Positions 60,595 to 64,000 of a DNA stretch of 64,000 bases are shown piece after piece. Within the stretch, counting starts at the first letter, position 1. The number at the start of each line of letters is the position of its first letter. The notes beneath the pieces were generated by a model. That model was not told the origin of the DNA. It saw nothing but the letters and a program-made list of their open reading frames with translations, and ran no database searches. The translations under genes were made by a program, and so were the position numbers. The stretch is from Paramixta manurensis. Lineage in GTDB: Bacteria; Pseudomonadota; Gammaproteobacteria; Enterobacterales; Enterobacteriaceae. The DNA lies in the NCBI RefSeq assembly GCF_013285385.1, contig NZ_CP054212.1, forward strand, positions 310,001-374,000. Reading direction: 5' to 3'.

Positions 60595-60630
60595 GTTTGC
60601 CTTTATCTGGTTTTTTATGCATATTTTATG

Positions 60631-60648
60631 ATTATATTTTCATTCATC
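60631..60648. promoter_or_regulatory. Candidate ARG box upstream of argD
   Basis: The best fit to the ArgR consensus core TGAAT-N4-ATTCA is 8 of 10, in a strongly AT-rich stretch 28 bp before argD. A second, poorer match overlaps at 60616-60633. ArgR control of argD is established in E. coli. Confidence 0.4.
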
Positions 60649-60676
60649 GATAATCATAAATCAGATGAGGTAACGA

Positions 60677-61891
60677 ATGACGGCGGAAAAAATGGCGGTA
60701 ACCCGGTCAACTTTCGATAATGTAATTTTGCCTGTTTATGCACCCGCGCAATTTGTGCCGGTAAAAGGGAAAGGAAGCCGGGTCTGGGATCAGCAAGGCA
60801 AAGAGTATATCGATTTTTCTGGTGGTATTGCGGTTACTGCGTTAGGCCATTGTCATCCTGCGCTGGTGGAAACGCTGAAAGCTCAGGGCGAAACCCTGTG
60901 GCATACCAGCAATGTTTTTACCAACGAGCCCGCGCTACGTTTGGCGAGTAAACTGATTGCCGCCACCTTTGCGGAACGTGTTTTCTTCGCCAACTCCGGA
61001 GCAGAAGCCAACGAAGCCGCATTCAAATTGGCCCGTTACTACGCGGCGAAACGCCACAGCCCCTATAAAAGTAAAATAATCGCTTTCCATAATGCTTTCC
61101 ACGGACGCACGCTGTTCACCGTTTCGGTTGGCGGCCAGCCGAAATATTCCGACGGTTTTGGTCCGAAACCGGCCGATATCGTGCATGTGCCGTTTAATGA
61201 TTTAGCGGCGGTAAAGGCGGTGATTGATGATCACACTTGTGCGATTGTGGTTGAGCCGATTCAAGGCGAAGGTGGCGTGATGCCCGCAACGCCGGCGTTC
61301 ATGAACGGACTGCGCGAACTGTGCAATCAGCATAACGCGCTGCTGGTGCTGGATGAAGTGCAGAGCGGTATGGGGCGTAGCGGTAAACTGTTCGCCCATG
61401 AGCATTATGATGTGCAGCCCGATATTCTCACTACCGCCAAAGCGTTGGGCGGCGGTTTCCCGGTGAGCGCGATGCTGACGACTAATGAGGTTGCATCAGT
61501 GATGGCGCCGGGCGTGCATGGCACCACCTATGGCGGTAATCCGCTCGCTTGCGCGGTTGCCGAAACGGCGCTGGATATTATCAACACGCCAGAGGTATTG
61601 AGCGGCGTTGAAAGTCGTCGGCAGCAATTTGTTGATGGCTTAAAACAGATTGATGCCGCGCTGGATGTGTTTGAGGAAATACGCGGTAAAGGTCTATTAA
61701 TTGGCGCGGTGTTAAAGCCTCAGCATGTCGGTAAGGCGCGCGATATTCTTAATGCGGCGGCAGAACACGGCGTGATGATCCTGAATGCCGGCACCGATGT
61801 TATTCGTCTGGCACCTTCGCTGGTGATTGAACCTGGTGATATTACGGAAGGCTTGGCGCGTTTCGCCGCCGCGTTAAAAACGGTGTTATAA
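60677..61891 (+). CDS. argD: Acetylornithine/succinyldiaminopimelate aminotransferase ArgD
   Basis: PLP enzyme of arginine synthesis that also serves the lysine/diaminopimelate pathway. 404 residues (E. coli 406). The PLP lysine is Lys255 (TTAKALGGGFP); NSGAEANEAAFKLAR and VVEPIQGEGG are conserved. ATG 60677 follows GATGAGG. AT-rich upstream region with an ARG-box-like element. Converges on yhfK across 20 bp. Confidence 0.96.
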   Translation: MTAEKMAVTRSTFDNVILPVYAPAQFVPVKGKGSRVWDQQGKEYIDFSGGIAVTALGHCHPALVETLKAQGETLWHTSNVFTNEPALRLASKLIAATFAERVFFANSGAEANEAAFKLARYYAAKRHSPYKSKIIAFHNAFHGRTLFTVSVGGQPKYSDGFGPKPADIVHVPFNDLAAVKAVIDDHTCAIVVEPIQGEGGVMPATPAFMNGLRELCNQHNALLVLDEVQSGMGRSGKLFAHEHYDVQPDILTTAKALGGGFPVSAMLTTNEVASVMAPGVHGTTYGGNPLACAVAETALDIINTPEVLSGVESRRQQFVDGLKQIDAALDVFEEIRGKGLLIGAVLKPQHVGKARDILNAAAEHGVMILNAGTDVIRLAPSLVIEPGDITEGLARFAAALKTVL

Positions 61892-61902
61892 CCCGGAATA
61901 AG

Positions 61903-61922
61903 AGCCTGATGTTATTCAGGCT
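61903..61922. terminator. Terminator between argD and yhfK
   Basis: AGCCTGA (61903-61909), loop TGTTAT, TCAGGCT (61916-61922), then TTCTC. The hairpin includes the yhfK stop codon. Confidence 0.65.
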
Positions 61923-63990
61923 TTCTCAAACGCCTGACCAGCCATTGTCCGTGATGCGGCCTTTGGCTCCAGGCCAGCGATGAAATGGTATGCATCACGC
62001 TTAAATGACTCAAAATGCGTTTTACATGCCGCTCCATAATGGTGATTGGTCCTTCCTGCGGGTTTTCCGGCGCCTCCAGAATATTGGTATCGGAACCCGG
62101 CCCATCATACTCCAGCCGTTGTTGGCAACGCTGTAAGGCAATTTCGCACGACTGCAGGTAACGTTCCGCCAGCGTTGGCGTCAGCATAGTGTGCTCGCGC
62201 GCCAGAATCGTCATAGCGTTAATGTGCTCAACAATAAACTGGCTGTGAGTTACCCACAGTTTCATATCCGCCAGATAACGGTCGTTAAACCCCGGTTCCT
62301 GCATGGCCTGATTGAGTGAATTAAACAACGCGTTATGCGCCTGGTTGGCCCGCACGCGCTGCCAGGCCAGTTTCTCCGGCGCTTGCTCATCGCCTAATAA
62401 TTGACGCAGCGCGTCCTGATAAGCGCCGAGCGCGTCGTGCGCATTCTGACGTAATAAGCCACTCTGCCACTGCGGCCAGAGCCAAATCATACCGGCAAAG
62501 GCAATCAGGCAGCCCATTAGCGTATCCATCAAGCGCGGCAGCAGGAATTGCGCGCCATTTAGCGACAACAGTTGTAATGAATACACCGCCGTTACGGTAA
62601 AACCGACCATGGACCAGCCATAGAATTTGCGCGTGAACAGATAACTGATCAGCGTGATCGCCAACATTATGCTTAACGTAATGGTTTCCGGTACCTCAAA
62701 CCGCAGCGTGGCGGCGGCGATAACCAGCCCGGCAAAGGTGCCTAGCGCCCGGTGTTGGATACGAACACGCGTTGCGCTATAGCCATTCTGGCTGACAAAC
62801 ATAATCGTCATCAGAATCCAGTAAGGTTTGGGAATGTTAAACGACAACGCCAACGTACTACCAATCCCCAGCATGACCGCAAAACGTGCCGCCGTGCGCA
62901 GTGCGGCGGACTTGATCGACAGATAGCTACGTAACGCCGGTAGCAGCGGCAAACGGCGCTGCCGGTCCGCCATCAGATCGCGTGGATAGAGCGGGCGCTG
63001 TGTCCGCAACACGCGAGCAATGCGGCTGAAATGGTAATAGCAGAAGTTACCGACGGGGTTATCCGGATGCTGGCGGGAAATTTTCTCCAGCGCCTGCAAA
63101 GGTTTCTCCATCGTGAAACGATCGGGCAGCCGGTGGTAGAGAATGTCATCGGCCAGCTCGCGTAACCGGGCAGAGATCAGGTTGGCGTTCCAGCGGATCA
63201 CCGCCTCAGCATGGCTCTGCTCTACCAGCTTTTGTACTTCTTCCGGTTGATGCAAGCTCACCGAAATATGTTCTTGTAGATCGAGCGCGACCTGAAACGC
63301 GCGCGTCAGGCGTTTATGGCTATTGTTTCGGTTGGCGGCCAACATATGCATTTGCTGATAGCACATGTTAATCAGGTCGACCGCTTTCTGCTGGCGCGCC
63401 AACAGCGGCGGCAGCGCTTTCTCCGGATCGGTTAAACGGGTAAGTAAGGTGTATTTCGCATCGCAATAGTCGGCGAGTTCACGATAGAGCAGGCTCAACG
63501 TTTCACGCATTGGTTGCTCTTTCCACAGCGAAAACCAGAACCAGTTAAAGAAGCCGTACCAAATAGTTCCGCCAATATAGAGAAGCGGTGGTGCCCAGAT
63601 CGGCATGCGGCCGATCAGGCTGAGGGTAAAGATGGCGGCAATCAGTGAGGCCGGCAGTAGACGCGCATGGAGCGGGCTGATTTCTCCGGTCACGCCCAGT
63701 AATAGCGGCATGGCAAGCAAGATAGCCGGTAAGGGAATTGCGTGTTGCGTCAACCACTGGATTAGGAAACTGCTGGTGGCAAATAAGGTGCCGCCGACAA
63801 TCAGGCGCTTAAAAAAGCGCTTATGCGGCGTATCCAGACCGGCAATATTGCAACAGGCAGGCACCAGCGAGAACAACAGACCCTGTTGTAAGTTACCAAA
63901 TAGCCAGCCAATCGCGACCGGCAAACAGAGCACCAACGTTTGCCGCAACGCATAATTGACTTCAGGGTGATAAATTATTCGCCGCCACAT
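61912..63990 (-). CDS. yhfK: FUSC-family inner-membrane protein YhfK
   Basis: Fusaric-acid-resistance-type membrane protein of unknown function. 692 residues (E. coli YhfK 696). Two membrane arrays (about 15-165 and 375-505) are each followed by cytoplasmic helical stretches. The N-terminus MWRRIIYHPEVNYALRQTLV and LDTPHKRFFKRL are well conserved with E. coli. The gene is complete, its ATG at 63990 being 10 bp from the window edge; its promoter lies outside. The PET/FUSC relation suggests transport of aromatic or other small compounds, which is inference. Confidence 0.93.
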   Translation of the reverse strand: MWRRIIYHPEVNYALRQTLVLCLPVAIGWLFGNLQQGLLFSLVPACCNIAGLDTPHKRFFKRLIVGGTLFATSSFLIQWLTQHAIPLPAILLAMPLLLGVTGEISPLHARLLPASLIAAIFTLSLIGRMPIWAPPLLYIGGTIWYGFFNWFWFSLWKEQPMRETLSLLYRELADYCDAKYTLLTRLTDPEKALPPLLARQQKAVDLINMCYQQMHMLAANRNNSHKRLTRAFQVALDLQEHISVSLHQPEEVQKLVEQSHAEAVIRWNANLISARLRELADDILYHRLPDRFTMEKPLQALEKISRQHPDNPVGNFCYYHFSRIARVLRTQRPLYPRDLMADRQRRLPLLPALRSYLSIKSAALRTAARFAVMLGIGSTLALSFNIPKPYWILMTIMFVSQNGYSATRVRIQHRALGTFAGLVIAAATLRFEVPETITLSIMLAITLISYLFTRKFYGWSMVGFTVTAVYSLQLLSLNGAQFLLPRLMDTLMGCLIAFAGMIWLWPQWQSGLLRQNAHDALGAYQDALRQLLGDEQAPEKLAWQRVRANQAHNALFNSLNQAMQEPGFNDRYLADMKLWVTHSQFIVEHINAMTILAREHTMLTPTLAERYLQSCEIALQRCQQRLEYDGPGSDTNILEAPENPQEGPITIMERHVKRILSHLSVMHTISSLAWSQRPHHGQWLVRRLRKPE

Positions 63991-64000
63991 CCGCTTATCA

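Noticed and set aside
1..64000. Mobile elements, CRISPR arrays, tRNA/rRNA genes, prophage
   Set aside because: No transposase, integrase, repeat-spacer pattern, tRNA cloverleaf or rRNA segment seen; gene order is conserved core throughout.

Overview
This window is chromosomal core from a bacterium of the order Enterobacterales. Nearly every gene matches its Escherichia coli counterpart in length, motifs and order, running from asd and glg to glp, mal, nfuA-gntX-bioH, feo, tex-greB, ompR-envZ, pckA, hslOR-igaA, nudE-mrcA, hofMNOPQ, aroKB, damX-dam-rpe-gph-trpS, cysG-nirDB, tsgA-ppiA, yhfG-fic, pabA-argD and yhfK. The order is the E. coli 75-76 min region with several E. coli genes missing from their usual places: rtcBA/rtcR, feoC, rpnA, yrfG and nirC. 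A codA gene is present between nirB and tsgA. These differences point to a relative outside the Escherichia/Salmonella core, perhaps Erwiniaceae or a neighbouring family. That placement is inference only.

Layout. 1-10,000: the end of asd, then the glycogen operon glgBXCAP on the + strand. 10,056-13,886: glpD divergent from glpEGR (glycerol-3-phosphate). 13,930-21,668: malT divergent from malPQ, with a 530-bp regulatory gap. 21,715-29,550: nfuA, gntX/bioH, feoAB, tex and greB. 29,708-33,488: ompR-envZ converging on pckA. 33,796-38,329: hslO, hslR, igaA and nudE. 38,392-44,494: mrcA divergent from the DNA-uptake/type IV pilus-like cluster hofMNOPQ. 44,888-51,046: aroK, aroB, damX, dam, rpe, gph and trpS. 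51,116-58,268: the nitrite reductase/siroheme cluster nirB-nirD-cysG, then codA and tsgA. 58,548-63,990: ppiA, the yhfG-fic toxin-antitoxin pair, pabA, argD and yhfK. Window ends just outside yhfK.

How the genes work together. The first third is about alpha-glucan and glycerol metabolism. GlgC/A/B build glycogen, GlgP and GlgX degrade it, and MalP/MalQ process maltodextrins under MalT and CRP. GlpD/GlpR handle glycerol-3-phosphate. The rest is housekeeping: iron import, envelope signalling (EnvZ/OmpR, IgaA), redox-activated chaperone Hsp33, peptidoglycan synthesis (PBP1A), the shikimate pathway, Dam methylation, and anaerobic nitrite reduction with its siroheme supply. Regulatory sites readable by eye include two tandem GlpR operators, a malT-type CRP site, two MalT boxes, a Fur box at feoA, a perfect FNR box with an adjacent NarL/NarP 7-2-7 site at nirB, and a strong CRP site at ppiA.

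I found no rRNA, tRNA, CRISPR array, insertion sequence, prophage or integron. The window is mostly ordinary, and I see no clear-cut novel multigene system. The features best worth a second look are a short transcription unit with two tandem intrinsic terminators between malT and malP (possible small RNA or leader peptide), a hairpin displaying GGA between glgC and glgA, the intact yhfG-fic module, an orphan palindrome upstream of codA, and the two hairpins standing where nirC would be.
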